DNA of 64,000 nt. Origin: Lucinisca nassula (taxonomy: Eukaryota; Mollusca; Bivalvia; Lucinida; Lucinidae). The position numbers were made by a program, and so were the translations under genes. Below, piece after piece: positions 46,990 through 58,092 of this stretch. The stretch spans positions 117,361,037 to 117,425,036 of the forward strand of contig OY757011.1 of NCBI GenBank assembly GCA_963580285.1. The letters run 5' to 3'. The stretch's first letter is position 1. Each line of letters begins with the position of its first letter. Below the pieces are notes generated by a model. That model did no database searches. It was not told the origin of the DNA and was given only the letters and a program-made list of their open reading frames with translations.

Positions 46990-47046
46990 CTGTATCTACG
47001 TATCGCAGCTGCTTCCTCTTTCTCTCTTTTATACTGATAGCATGTT
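46990..47046 (-). CDS. 57-nt internal exon candidate
   Basis: On the minus strand CTTTTCCTCTTTAG precedes 47046 and AG|GTATGAAG follows 46990, good acceptor and donor signals around a segment with two open frames. One frame (two bases, 18 codons, one base) encodes HAISIKERKRKQLRYVDT and joins both the acidic exon at 56279 and the terminal exon in phase. The other encodes TCYQYKREKEEAAAIRRYR and would join the duplicated exon through its ATAAG acceptor. Both are strongly charged. The length is divisible by three, so the exon could be skipped without frame loss. Confidence 0.5.
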
Positions 47047-47108
47047 CTAAAGAGGAAAAGAATAAGGATTATTTATTGTAGAGAGCTCTATAAATATTAA
47101 ATGATAAA

Positions 47109-47320
47109 CTAGAGGCCCAAGTGGGCCAGAAATCGCTCACCTGGACTAGGCTGATCATGCTAATTTCTCACTGTGCCATGGCGGCCATCTGGGATATCAG
47201 GACAGAAAGATTTTAGCAATTCTGAATCTCCATGTAATTAACCCTAACCCTAACCCTAAGAGGCGATCATATTTGGCCATTACCTCAGTTGATTGGGTGG
47301 CTAAATTTAGAATTTAGCTA
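47109..47320 (+). mobile_element. type A 5' end fragment with telomere-like motif
   Basis: AGAGGCCCAAGTGGGCC then GAAATCGCTCACCTGG is a type A 5' end with its hairpin GGCCC/GGGCC. It decays within about 100 bases. At 47239-47259 are three TAACCC repeats. Confidence 0.5.
47239..47259. repeat. short interstitial telomere-type repeat, (TAACCC)3
   Basis: Three uninterrupted TAACCC units plus TAA. The reverse complement is TTAGGG, the usual animal telomere repeat. It lies 60 bases from a 26-base A-run and the end of a LINE fragment. Confidence 0.6.
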
Positions 47321-47426
47321 ATAAAAAAAAAAAAAAAAAAAAAAAATGGATCACTGGATAAATACTTAACTATTTACAATCTGCATAACAGAGGTATCCT
47401 AAAATGCATACCTCTGAGTCTCAATC

Positions 47427-48080
47427 TTACACTGTGCGGGCTTTGAACTCCTCTGCACTCTTTGCATTCATCACAGAGGAGGGGAGACTATTCCATTGAG
47501 GGACAGTTCTGGGAAAAAAGGAATTTTTCAGGGCATCACTATAGGACTGGTACCTACGATACTGTGAGTTGTAAACTTTCGATGCCCTTGTTTGTGTTGA
47601 TGTTGTTACAAGGGTCAAGTACCTATCTTTGTCAATCGACACTGTACCTGAGTGTATCTTATAGAAGAAGGTTAAAGAGGACTGCTCACGACGGGCCTCT
47701 AGGAACGGCCATTCCAGCTCGTTAAGCATGTCACCGACGCTACTTCTGTTTCGCCATCGTCGGCAGGTCCATCGGGCTGCAGTCCTCTGCACCTTCTCCA
47801 CCTGCTGAATCTGAGTTTTCACATAGGGATGCCAAATAGGTGATGCATATTCTAGCTGCGGGCCAACCAATGTTTTATATGCAACATCCTTTGTTTGCCT
47901 AGGTGAAAAAGCCAAATTACGTCTAAGAAATCCTAAGGTCCTAGTTGCTTTGGAAGTTATCTCTGAAATATGTTGACCCCAATCTAGATCGTCAGTGATG
48001 GTGATACCAAGGTATTTGGCGGACTGAACTTGCTCCAAGGTTTGCTGGTGGAGTGTATAATCAAACTTAATTTGCTTGTC
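47427..48080 (-). pseudogene. LINE reverse transcriptase, C-terminal fragment
   Basis: A minus-strand frame of 217 codons with a stop at 47427. The peptide begins at the KFDYTLHQQTLEQVQSAKYL segment and carries YLGITITDDLDW, then ATRTLGFLRRNL, LEYASPIWHPY, QIQQVEKVQRTAARW and FFPRTVPQWNSLP. This is the region after the catalytic YADD box in Jockey/CR1-clade non-LTR retrotransposons, where these blocks are standard. The N-terminal part with YADD is missing, cut at about 48082 next to a SINE. The frame itself has no internal stop, so the copy may be fairly young. Beyond the stop is about 80 bases of 3' sequence and a long homopolymer (A on plus). It is not host-gene coding. Confidence 0.85.
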
Positions 48081-48096
48081 CGGAGATCATGGCATA

Positions 48097-48295
48097 CTGA
48101 CTGATTTGAAGTTTAACGGCCCAGTCAACAATATTTCAGTCATGTCCAGCCGTCCCCCAGAGAGGAAGAAAGAAAGGAAATAAAGGATAAGAGTTGAAGA
48201 GAGCCCCACTGTACCTGCTGCAAGCACGACAGCCCTTGCGCTACTTAAGCCAAGGCAGTAGAACATGCTGCTACTGAAAGCCACACAGCACCTTC
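48097..48295 (-). mobile_element. 199-bp SINE-like element with 14-bp target duplication
   Basis: GAGATCATGGCATA is present at 48083-48096 and 48296-48309. The minus-strand 3' tail is TGACTGAAATATTGTTGACT then GGGCCGTTAAAC, as in the tRNA-headed SINEs, but the head (GGTGCTGTGTGGCTTTCAG) shows no clear A and B boxes. It sits exactly at the truncated end of the LINE fragment. Confidence 0.7.
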
Positions 48296-48309
48296 GAGAT
48301 CATGGCATA

Positions 48310-48624
48310 TACAGTAGGTGAAAATTCTGAGCAAATCAAGGGCATGTAACTACAGAAAATAGTCAGATCAGAGTTCTGTAACCTTTATGCACATGTTCAT
48401 CCTTGTCCTTGTGCGATGAAGCATGTAAGAGGGGTTGAAAAGAACCCAACTAAATCAAATTGGTATGCATATAAGGTAAATGAAGGGCATGTAACTCCTC
48501 AGATAACAGTCAAATCTGAGGCCTGTGAACTTTATGCACATGCTGAACATATATCCTTGCTAAGGTGCAAGTTTCCACTGATTAACTTGAAAACTCTAGG
48601 AGTTGTGGAGATACTATAAGTATT
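48310..48624. repeat. units related to type H
   Basis: AAGGGCATGTAACT and CTTTATGCACATG recur at about 160-bp spacing. No ends are visible. Confidence 0.4.
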
Positions 48625-49368
48625 ACTAGAGCTGTCAGTGAAACTGACTAGGGCCCCGGCAGCGCTATCGGAGGAGTAGGAAAATGTTGATGTTAAAGAA
48701 GACGTTTTTTTTTCCTTTCACCTCTAAGTATGACCTTGACCTTTGAGGTACGGACCTGGGTCTTGCGCGTGACACACTGTCACATTATGGTTAATATTTC
48801 TGCTAAGTAATATTTAAATCCATCCAGGTATAAGAAAGTTATAGATTGGACACAATGAAAAAGACGCTTTTTTGACCTTTTATCTCTAAGTATGACCTTG
48901 ACCTTTGAGGTACGGCTGTGGGTCTTGCGTGTGACACTTCGTCACATTATGGTTAACAATTCTGCCAAGTAATATTTAAATCCATCCAGGAATAATAACA
49001 AAGTTATTAATTGGACACAGGAAAGACCCTTTTTTGACCTTTAACCTCTAAGTATGACCTTGACCTTTGAGGTACGGACCTGAGTCTTGCGCGCAACACT
49101 CCATCACATTATGGTTAACATTTCTGCCAAGTAATATTTAAATCCATCCAGGAATAAGAAAGTTATGGAGGATAAAAAAATTTGTGGACGGACAGACGGA
49201 CAGACAGACAGACGGACAGAATGATGCCAAGTAATATTTAAATCCATCCAGGAATAATAAAAAGTTATGAAGGATAAAAAAATTTGTGGACGGACAGACG
49301 GACGGACAGACAGACGGACGGACAGAGTGATTACTATAGGGCACCCACACTTTCAGTGCGGGGCCCTA
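48625..49368 (+). mobile_element. complete type D element
   Basis: 5' hairpin CTGTCAGTGAAACTGAC, then TAGGGCCCCG (48649-48658). The exact inverse CGGGGCCCTA ends the element at 49359-49368. Between them are units with ATGACCTTGACCTTTGAGGT and two GGACGGACAGACGGACAGAC tracts. At 743 bp this is the most compact full copy and defines the family that makes up the 4.3-10.6 kb block. Confidence 0.8.
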
Positions 49369-49670
49369 ACAAGTGTTATGGATGTATGCAGGTAAGTAGG
49401 TAGCCACATACAGACAAGTGCAAAACTATATGCCCTCCCACTCTGTGGCAGGGACACAAAAATGTTACCTCTAGGCATATGTTCAATGCATTCCAGAACT
49501 ACACAGCAAATTTCAAAGTACAAAGCTCACATACTGTAGGAGTTGCAGAAACATAAACCCTACTAAGATTCATAATGTATATGGTAGAGCTAAATTTCTA
49601 TGTTAAGGGAGATAATTCTACCACTACATTTTTAAGCTTTATACAGTTTGACTTGTCTCCTTGCTGTATA
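49369..49670. other. unassigned repeat-like sequence
   Basis: Contains phrases such as GCAGGGACACAAAAATG and ACTGTAGGAGTTGCAGA that look like single array units of an unplaced family. No gene is seen. Confidence 0.35.
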
Positions 49671-50973
49671 AACGAGAGCTGTCACAGGACAGCATAGCTC
49701 GCCTGTGTCGCGCCTTGTCTGGTAGTTGCTGAGATATGCCTGTTTGAACATGGAACCACTTTCCCAAGTATAAAGTTCATCCATCAGATAGTCTTTCAAG
49801 ATATGAGGCAAAACCACTGAACCATGAAATGTATGTCATACAACCTACATATATATAATAAGATTAATTTTTGTGTCTTATGGAAGCGATGTTCCAAGTA
49901 TGAAGTTAATTTATCAAATAGTGTTCCAGAAATAAGGCAAAATCAGTTGACCATGAAATTTAGGTCACATCATCTATATATATTATTAGGTCCATCTTGG
50001 TGTCACATGGAACCAATATCTCAAGTGGGAAGTTCATCCGTCTAATAGTCTTCAAGATATAAGGCAAAATCACTGGACCATGAAATTTAGGGACCCATGC
50101 CAGGGTCTGGTCATGTTATATAATGTTATGGGATAGAATTTTATTATATAATAGGATTATACTCCAAATATGAAAGGTTGCTGAGATGTGAATGTTTAAA
50201 AAACTTGAACATAAAAGTTAAAAGTGTGTCCTAATTTTTTACCCCTGAGCCCCACCCCACCGGGCCTGATCCTGGGATATGATGTTATGGAATAGAATTT
50301 TACCCTATAATATGATTATATTCCAAATATGAAAGGGTACTGGCCAGTGGTTGCTGAGATATGCATGTTTAAAAACCTAATTTTTGAAAACCTTAATTTT
50401 GACCACTAAGTCCCACCCCCGAGCCTGACCCTAGGATATCATGTTATGGAATAGAAGTTCACTATAAATATGATTATTTTCCAAATATGAAAGGGTTGTG
50501 GCCCGTGGTTGCTGAGATATGCATGTTTGACAAACTTTGTTGTAAAACTTTAAAGTGAGCATGACCTAGTTCTTGACCCCTAAGCCCCATCCCAGGGCCT
50601 GACCCTTGGGTTTGGCATCATGGACTAGAAGTTTACACTATTATACGATTATATATCAAATATGAAGGTGTACTGGTCTTTATTTCTGAGATATGCATGT
50701 TTATAAAACTTGGTCATAAAACTTTAAAGTGAGAGCAACCTAGTTCTTGACCCCGAGGCTCCACCAAAGGGCCTGACCCTTGGGTTTGTTATCACTGAAA
50801 GTTTACTCTACTATATGATTATATACCAAATATGAAGGGTTCTGGCCAGTGGTTGCTGAGATATGCATGTTTAAAAACTTGGTCGTCAAAATTTAAAGTG
50901 AGGTGTGCCACCGACACTGATGCCGACGCCAAGGTGACAACAATAGCTCCCTGTACTCTTGTACAGGTGAGCT
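49671..50973 (+). mobile_element. type A variant element
   Basis: 5' hairpin GCTGTCACAGGACAGC (49678-49693) then ATAGCTCGCCTGTG. The array has a TTGCTGAGATATGCATGTTT marker in 180-190-bp units. The 3' hairpin at 50945-50973 has outer stem AGCTC/GAGCT and inner stem CTGTAC/GTACAG. The tract before it (CCGACACTGATGCCGACGCC) is a remnant, not a clean GACR run. Confidence 0.7.
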
Positions 50974-51900
50974 AAAAAGAAATAATATGCGCTGATCCAC
51001 ATCAAAGGCCTACTATCCACAAACTTTCAGCGAGACTGGACAAATTCTGTTGGAGGAGTTAACAGGAAACCAAGTCACAGGCTAAGGAACCATCAAGTTT
51101 CAGCTCGATTAGAAGAAAACACTGTAGGAAGAGTTATCAGGAAACAAAAAAGTTTACAGATGGATGGATGGACAGATGGAAGGATGCCAAAGGGCATAAC
51201 ATATTACAACCATTCATTCATGACGGGTGTATACAAAATTAAACAAATATGTTTTGTGTTCCTCCCCCTTTAATAATAGTATGCTGGATTCTGCTTCCAG
51301 GTCTTAGTTTCAATGTTCATGTGATTTTAACTGATTTTACTCACCCCTGTCAACGTCAATCACTGTTTTGTTTCCAGTACTGTCAACTCTGTTGTGTTCC
51401 TTCATCATTAGTTTATTCTCTCTTCTGTATTGATTGGCCCCTTAAAATATCAGTTCCATACAAGTATATAACACTGGTTCAAATATTTATTATCAAAATG
51501 GTAGCATGAAATAAATCTTTTAAATATTTACTCTTTAGACCCCAACTGCATTCCAAATATAATGAGCCTAGCTCAAGCTATTCTGGGAATTTGTTCAAAA
51601 GTTTCCCTATTGCAATACAATGCCCAAGCCTCAAAAGGGGCAAAACTCGATCAAATATTTAAGGAATTTATTCAGAAGTTAATCAGGTCATCTGCCCTAT
51701 GAAGAAAAACAGTATGCCATTTAAATGTATGTTTAAGAAGTATAACAGATACATGTATCTCCCTCCTTTTGAATGATGTGGCTTTGTATATCCAGTCAGG
51801 CCTTAATTAGGCACCTGATGTAGATCAATCACTTCACTACTTCACAGGAGCATAAATTCAAAAAGTATGGCAGAGTGACAGGTGTATCTCTAAAATATAA
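50974..51900. other. repeat remnant, then low-copy intron sequence
   Basis: About 51000-51210 holds two weak units and GATGGATGGATGGACAGATGG, the 3' part of an unplaced family. From 51240 the sequence is low-copy. A minus-strand open stretch at 51345-51424 with a GGGTGAGT donor was examined and not accepted. Confidence 0.4.
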
Positions 51901-54165
51901 CAAGAGGGCCCAGAGGGCCCTGAATCGCTCACCTGAAAATTAGTGTCTCCAGTACATTCTAGGCCCAAGGGCTATAATTTGAACAAACTATGTAATGGTC
52001 CACTAGATGAAGCTTCATACCAAATATCAAAGACCTGGGCCTTCTGGTTTCAGACAAGAAGATTTTTAAAGGTTTTCCCTATATAAGCCTATGAAAAACC
52101 AAAGGGTCCCGGGGTGGGGGCATTTTTGGCCCAAGGGCTATAATTTGAACAATCTTGAAAGAGGTCCACTGGATGAAGCTTCATACCAAATATCAAAGAC
52201 CTGGGCCTTCTGGTTTCAGACATGAAGATCTTCAAAGGTTTTCCCTATTTAAGCCTATGAAAAACCAAAGGGTCCCGGGGTAGGGGCATTTTTGGCCCAA
52301 GGGCTATAATTTGAACAATCTTGAAAGAGGTCCACTAGATGAAGCTTCACACCAAATACCAAAGATCTGGGCCTTGCGGTTTCAGAGAAAAGGATTTTTA
52401 AAGATTTTCCCTGTACAAACCTATGTAAAAACCAAAGGCCCGCAGGGCGGGGGCATTTTTGGCCCCAAGGCTATAATTTGAACAATCTTAGTAAAGGTCC
52501 ACCAGGTAAAGCTTCACACCAAATATTAAAGACCTGGGCCTTGTGATTTCAGAGAAGAAGATTTTTTAATGATTTTCCCTATATAAGCCTATGTAAAACC
52601 ATAGGCCCCCACGGCGGGGGCATTTTGGCCCCAGGGCTATAATTTGAACAATCTTGAAAGAGGTCCATTAGATGAAGCTTCACGCTAAATATCAAAGATC
52701 TGGGCCTTGCGGTTTCAGAGAAGAAGATTTTTAAAGATTTTCCCTGTATTCCCTATGTAAAACCAAAGGCCCCCAGGGCGGGGGCATTTTTGGCCCAAAG
52801 GCTATAATTTTAACAATCTTTGTAGAGGTCCACCAGGTAAAGCTTCACACCAAATATTAAAGACCTGGGCCTTGTGTTTTCAGAGAAGAAGTTTTTTTAA
52901 ATGACTTTCCCTATATAAGCCTATGTAAAACCATAGGCCCCCGCCCCGGGGGCATTTTGGCCCCCAGGGCTTTAATTTGAACAATTTTGAAAGAGGTCCA
53001 ATAGATAAAGCTTCATACCAAATATCAAAGAACTGGGCCTTGCCGTTTGAGAGAAGAAGATTTTTAAAGATTTTCCCTGTATAAGCCTATGTAAAACCAA
53101 AAGCCCCCGGGGTGGGGGCATTTTTGGCCCCAAGGCTATAATTTGAACAATCTTGAAAGAGGTCCACTAGATGAAGCTTCATACCAAATATCAAAGATCT
53201 GGGCCTTGCGGTTTGAGAGAAGAAGATTTTTAAAGATTTTCCCTGTATAAGCCTATGTAAAACCAAAGGCCCCCGGGGCGGGGGCATTTTTGGCCCCAAG
53301 GCTATAATTTGAACAATCTTAGTAGAGGTCCACCAGGTCGAGCTTCACACCAAATATTAAAGACCTGGGCCTTGTGGTTTCAGAGAAGAAGATTTTTTAA
53401 TGATTTTCCCTGTATAAGCCCATGTAAAACCAAAGGCCCCCGGGGCGGGGGCATTTTGGCCCCCAGGGCTATAATTTGAACAATCTTGGTAGAGGTCCAT
53501 TAGATGAAGCTTCATACCAAATATTGAAGACCTGGGCCTTGCGGTTTCAGAGAAGAAGATTTTTAAAGATTTTCCCTGTATAAGTCTATGTAAAACCAAA
53601 GGCCCCCGGGGCGGGGGCATTTTTGGCCCCAAGGCTATAATTTGAACAATCTTAGTAGAGGTCCACCAGGTAAAGCTTCACACCAAATATTAAAGACCTG
53701 GACCTTGTGGTTTCAGAGAAGAAGATTTTTTAATGATTTTCCCTATATAAGCCTATGTAAAACCAAAGGCCCCCGGGGCGGGGGCATTTTGGCCCCCAGG
53801 GCTATAATTTGAACAATCTTGGTAGAGGTCCACTAGATGAAGCTTCATACCAAATATCGATGACCTGGGCCTTGCGGTTTCAGAGAAGAAGATTTTTAAA
53901 ATTTTGTTTTATAAAATCTATTTTTAGCTCCTGTGCACCCACATGTGCAATGGACCGGAACCATTTGAACAATTTTGAAAGGGGACCACCTAAGGATCAT
54001 TGCTGTGAAGTTTGGTCAAAATCTGATCAGCGGTTTAGGAGGAGATGTCATTTGAAGAAAAAGTTTACGCACACACACACACACACACACGCACGCACAC
54101 ACGCACTGACGACGGACGAAAAGTGATCCCAAAAGCTCACCTTGTCACTACGTGACAGGTGAGCT
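51901..54165 (+). mobile_element. complete type A element of 166-bp monomers
   Basis: 5' CAAG followed by AGGGCCCAGAGGGCCCT hairpin and GAATCGCTCACCTG. About a dozen monomers of the same family as the 6.36-kb element, more diverged and without the 1163-bp register. The tract is (CA)n-rich, CGCACACACACACAC, then CTGACGACGGACG. The 3' hairpin is at 54134-54165 with inner stem TGTCAC/GTGACA. Confidence 0.8.
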
Positions 54166-54559
54166 AAAAAGAAGAATGATTATTCTTGCACTTTGCCAAT
54201 TTTCTGATGATGCTTGATATTCTAAATTTCCAGAAAACTAGACAATGTGTTTGAAAAAAACTATGCCCCCAACCATATGCTTGCCTCTAAAGATAACACA
54301 GATACTAAATTCAATTGGCACTACACATTCTTTTTCCATGAGAGGATAATTCAGAAATGAAGAGAGAAAAGAGTTGTTCTCCTTGTTTGCAATATATTAT
54401 CTTATCAAAATAAAGGATCCCGTGAAGTTTTATGATTATGTAACTCACAGATTAAGTGTTAGTGCCAGGACACAATATTTTGTCAAGGGCAGATAACTCA
54501 GAAACCAAAGGAGCAGGAGTCGCCTTCCTTATTCATGACACATCATCTCCCCCATTTTT
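54166..54559. other. low-copy spacer, no gene seen
   Basis: AT-rich sequence. The final 120 bases resemble a single type E-like unit (AAGGGCAGATAACTCAGAAA, ATTCATGACACATC). Confidence 0.35.
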
Positions 54560-56138
54560 AGCCCACCTGTCACATAGTGACAATCTGAGCTATTGTGATC
54601 ACTTTCTGTCCGACGTCCGTCCGTCCGTGCGTCCGCACATCCGTAAACAATTTCTTCAAACGACATCTCCTCCTAAACCACTGAACAGATTCTGACCAAA
54701 CTTGGCAGAAATGATCTTTGTGTGGTCCTCTCTCAAAGTTGTTCAAAGAGTTCCATTCCATGCAGAACTCTGGTTGCCATGGCAATGAAAAGGGAACATA
54801 AGAGAAAATCTTTAAAAATCTTCTTCTCTGAAACCACAAGGCACAGGTCTTTCATAATTGGTATGAAGCTTCATCTAGGGGACATCTACCAAGATTGTTC
54901 AAATTATGGCCCTTGGGCCAAAAATGGCCCCACCCCTGGGCCCATATGTTTTACATAGGCTTAAATAGGGAAAACCTTTAAAAATCTTCTTCTCGAAACC
55001 ACAAGGCCCAGGTCTTTCATATTTGGTATGAAGCTTCATCTAGGGGACCTCTACCAAGATTGTTCAAATTATAGCCCTGGGGCCAATAATGGCCCCGCCC
55101 CAGGGCCCACATGTTTAACATAGACTTATATAGGAAAAAAACTTTAAAAATCTTCTTCTCTGAAACCACAAGGCAGAGGTCTTTCATATTTGGTATGAAG
55201 CTTTATCTAGGGGACCTCTACCAAGATTGTTCAAATTATAGCCCTGGGACAAAAAATTGCCCCACCCCGGGACCCACATGTTTTACATAGACTTCTATAG
55301 GAAAAAACCTTTAAAAATCTTCTTCTCTGAAACCACAAGGCAGAGGTCTTTCATATTTGGTATGAAGCGTCATCTAGGGGACCTCTACCAAGATTGTTCG
55401 AATTATGGCCCTTGGGCCTAAAATGGCCACGCCCCAGGCCCACATGTTTTACATAGGCTTATATAGGGAAGACCTTTGAAAATCTTCTTCTCTGAAATCA
55501 CAAGGCCCAGGTCTTTTATATTTGGTATGAAGCGTCATCAAGAGAACCTCTACCAAGATTGTTCAAATTATAGCCATGGGGCCAAAAATGGCCCAAATGG
55601 CCCCGCCCCGGGGCCCACATGACTTACATAGACTTATATAGGAAAAACCTGTAAAAATCTTCTCTGAAACTACAAGCCTGAGGTCTTTCATATTTGGTAT
55701 GAAGCTTCATCTAGGGGACCTCTACCAAGATTGTTCAAATTATGGTCCTCGGCCAAAAATGGCCCCGCCCCAGGGCCCACATGTTTTACATAGGCTTATA
55801 TAAGGAAAAACCTTTAAAAAACTTCTTCTCTAAAACCACAAGGCCCATGTCTTTCATATTTGGCATGAAGCTTCATCTATTGGGCCTCTACCAAGATTGT
55901 TCAAATTATGGCACTGGGGCCAAAAATGGCCCTGCCCCGGGGCCCACATGTTTTACATAGACTTTTATGGGGGAAAAGCTTTTAAAATCTTTTTCTCTAA
56001 AACCACAAGGATTAAGTCTTTCATATTTGGTTTGAAGCTTCATGTAGTGGACCTCTAGTAAGATTGTTTGAATAATAGCCCTAGGATCAAAATGACCCTG
56101 CCCTGGACCCCGGGTCCACTTGCTATACCTTGGATCAG
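54560..56138 (-). mobile_element. type A element in reverse, 5'-truncated
   Basis: The left end AGCCCACCTGTCACATAGTG is the 3' hairpin reversed, followed by GTCCGTCCGTCCGTGCGTCC. Monomers of the 166-bp family run in reverse (CCAAGATTGTTCAAATTAT). The right end stops at CTTGGATCAG, matching CTGATCCAA that normally follows the 5' hairpin, so the hairpin itself and about 35 bases are lost. Confidence 0.7.
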
Positions 56139-56278
56139 TTTTTTTCTTATTACTTATCTGCTGAATAGATCTAGTACAGAAAGCTGCACTTAATGTGTGA
56201 CTTTTAAATAAATGTGAATTGTGATCTGTGTGAAACTTGCGCACTTATAAAATTTGCCTTGGTTTACCATTCACCAAC

Positions 56279-56419
56279 CTGCAATTGTTGAGTTAACTCT
56301 CTCCTCCAGCTGAAAGTTTTTTTCACATTCTTCATCATTGAATTCGTTTTCTTCATCCTCATCTTCATGAGCAAAGTACCGGCATTCATCTGTCTGAACA
56401 TCATCCATCACTTCAGGAT
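56279..56419 (-). CDS. acidic internal exon (SANT-like gene)
   Basis: On the minus strand TTTTAATTTAG precedes 56419 and ATTGCAG|GTTGGT follows 56279. The 141-nt exon has only one open frame (two bases, 46 codons, one base). The peptide has TDECRYFAHEDEDEENEFND then EECEKNFQLEERVNSTIA: a 12-in-20 acidic centre with a Cys-containing flank. No domain is recognised; acidic linkers like this are common in nuclear proteins. It sits in low-copy DNA between a truncated type A element and other repeats. Its end phase suits the 57-nt exon at 46990. Codon use looks coding, and a minus-strand open frame of this length with both splice signals is unlikely by chance. Confidence 0.65.
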
Positions 56420-56450
56420 CTAAATTAAAATCAAACTATTACTTCCTAAA

Positions 56451-57946
56451 CAAGAGCTGCTCACCTGACCTAAGTCGGCATAATTAAAAGGACATAATTA
56501 TCAATTATCTGGACTGTTGAACTTGTCTGAGCTTTGACATATGTCTATAAATATATGTAGAAAAACCTTCATGAGCCACACAGCCTGATCAGAGTCTTTG
56601 CAATCCACCTGAAAAAGCCTTGAACCCGTGGAAATTGCAGATACTCGATTTTTCACATGTCGATAAAATGGTCAATCAGCATGAATATAAAAAAACCTGA
56701 TATGGAATCATCCTATGCTTCACCTGTCATCAGAATGGACCAACCTGAGGAGCATCTGTTAATTTTTGACATGCAGATCAAACAGCGCTGCGATTAGATT
56801 AAAGAACCAAATTTGGACTAATCTGATTTCTCACCTATTTACATAATGGACCGATCCAACGCCTGTTCTGCTCAAGGCGAATTCCAACACAGGGCTGGAT
56901 TATGTATAATAATCTTTTTTGGTGAATATTTTAACATTATTAGTAAACATGAAGTCGAATTTGGCCCAGACCGAAAGACCATCCGTTTCTAGAGCCCTGA
57001 TGGGCTAGTACACTGTAACAATTTTTTTTGTCTTCGAAGCATTAAATTTTCTACAATTTATCCTGATACTAGCTAGTACTGCCATAAACCTGTTTCATTT
57101 TTCTGAGAAGCTGCTTCTTTTTCGGTCTACTAGCTGTTTCCCCATGTATGACTTATGACAACCTGTATGGCTGTCATAGAAGTCTTAAATATAACTCAGT
57201 AAAAATAGCCACCATAAAAGATGACAACTCCCAGGACCGAACCACCATTTTTGTATATTGTGGACAGGCCAATCTACTGAGCACCCACAACATAGTATTT
57301 ATGAAAAAAAAACTATAAACTCACCTGATCCACATCCATACCAAATATTTTAACATAACCTCAAAGAGTTTTTGCCTTATGGATTTTGTAGAATTTGTCT
57401 AGAAAAATACAGTCAGGCAAGCTTATAAGCAAAGGAAGAGAGCAAAGCTCTCGACTGAACCAAATCTATTATATTACTTAAAACTGTCAAAACACCTCCA
57501 GTGATGATATAACCTGCGGACAAGTTCTGTCTAAAAACTAGAAGTTTGTTTTTACACGAAAGCAGATGTCTCCCTGCTCTCACAATTCCAACTTTTTGTT
57601 AGCTTTGTGTAATGCTTTTCCCACTATTCCAACTCTTCCAATATTTCTTTCGCTATCACATGATGTACTGACAAATTAACTCTGTATAAAGTTTTGTGAA
57701 AAATATCTGCAACAGTTTACCAGTTATATCGGTTATACAGCAGACACACTTTTTTGTAAAAACTCCTCTAAGGGCCACAACTTCAAAACTATAAAAATTA
57801 GAGTTGTTCTTATGCTCTTCATGTCACCTGATATTGCTTAATATTGGTTTCAGGTTTCACGAAAATATCTTAAAAGTTTTGCAAGTTATTGAGCAACAAT
57901 GATTTTTCAGGTAAAATTTTCAAAGGCCCACAGTTCCAAAATACAA
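56451..57946. other. intron or 5' flank, low-copy with repeat fragments
   Basis: A bare type A-like 5' end (CAAGAGCTGCTCACCTGACC) lies at 56451. About 57250-57450 is a diverged copy of 13020-13180. The rest is AT-rich. A minus-strand open stretch at 57090-57151 was considered and left out. Confidence 0.4.
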
Positions 57947-58092
57947 CAAGAGGCCCATTAGGCCCTGAATCGCTCACCTGAGTTCAAGCCTGTTCTTTGC
58001 TGTACAATCTCCACCAATTTAGCAATCAATGGCACATAAGCTTAGGATAATTAATCCCATCTGGCCAGTTTTTCAATTAATGCAGTTTTTTT

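Noticed and set aside
47462..47725. 87-codon plus-strand frame
   Set aside because: Antisense shadow of the reverse-transcriptase fragment.
51345..51424. Minus-strand open stretch with a good donor (GGGGTGAGT) that could be an exon
   Set aside because: The acceptor lacks a pyrimidine tract, and the strongest AG gives a phase that does not join the acidic exon.
57090..57151. Minus-strand open stretch rich in Lys/Arg (RPKKKQLLRKMK) ending CAG|GTTTAT
   Set aside because: Ends in phase 0, which does not fit the acidic exon at 56419, and the acceptor is weak.
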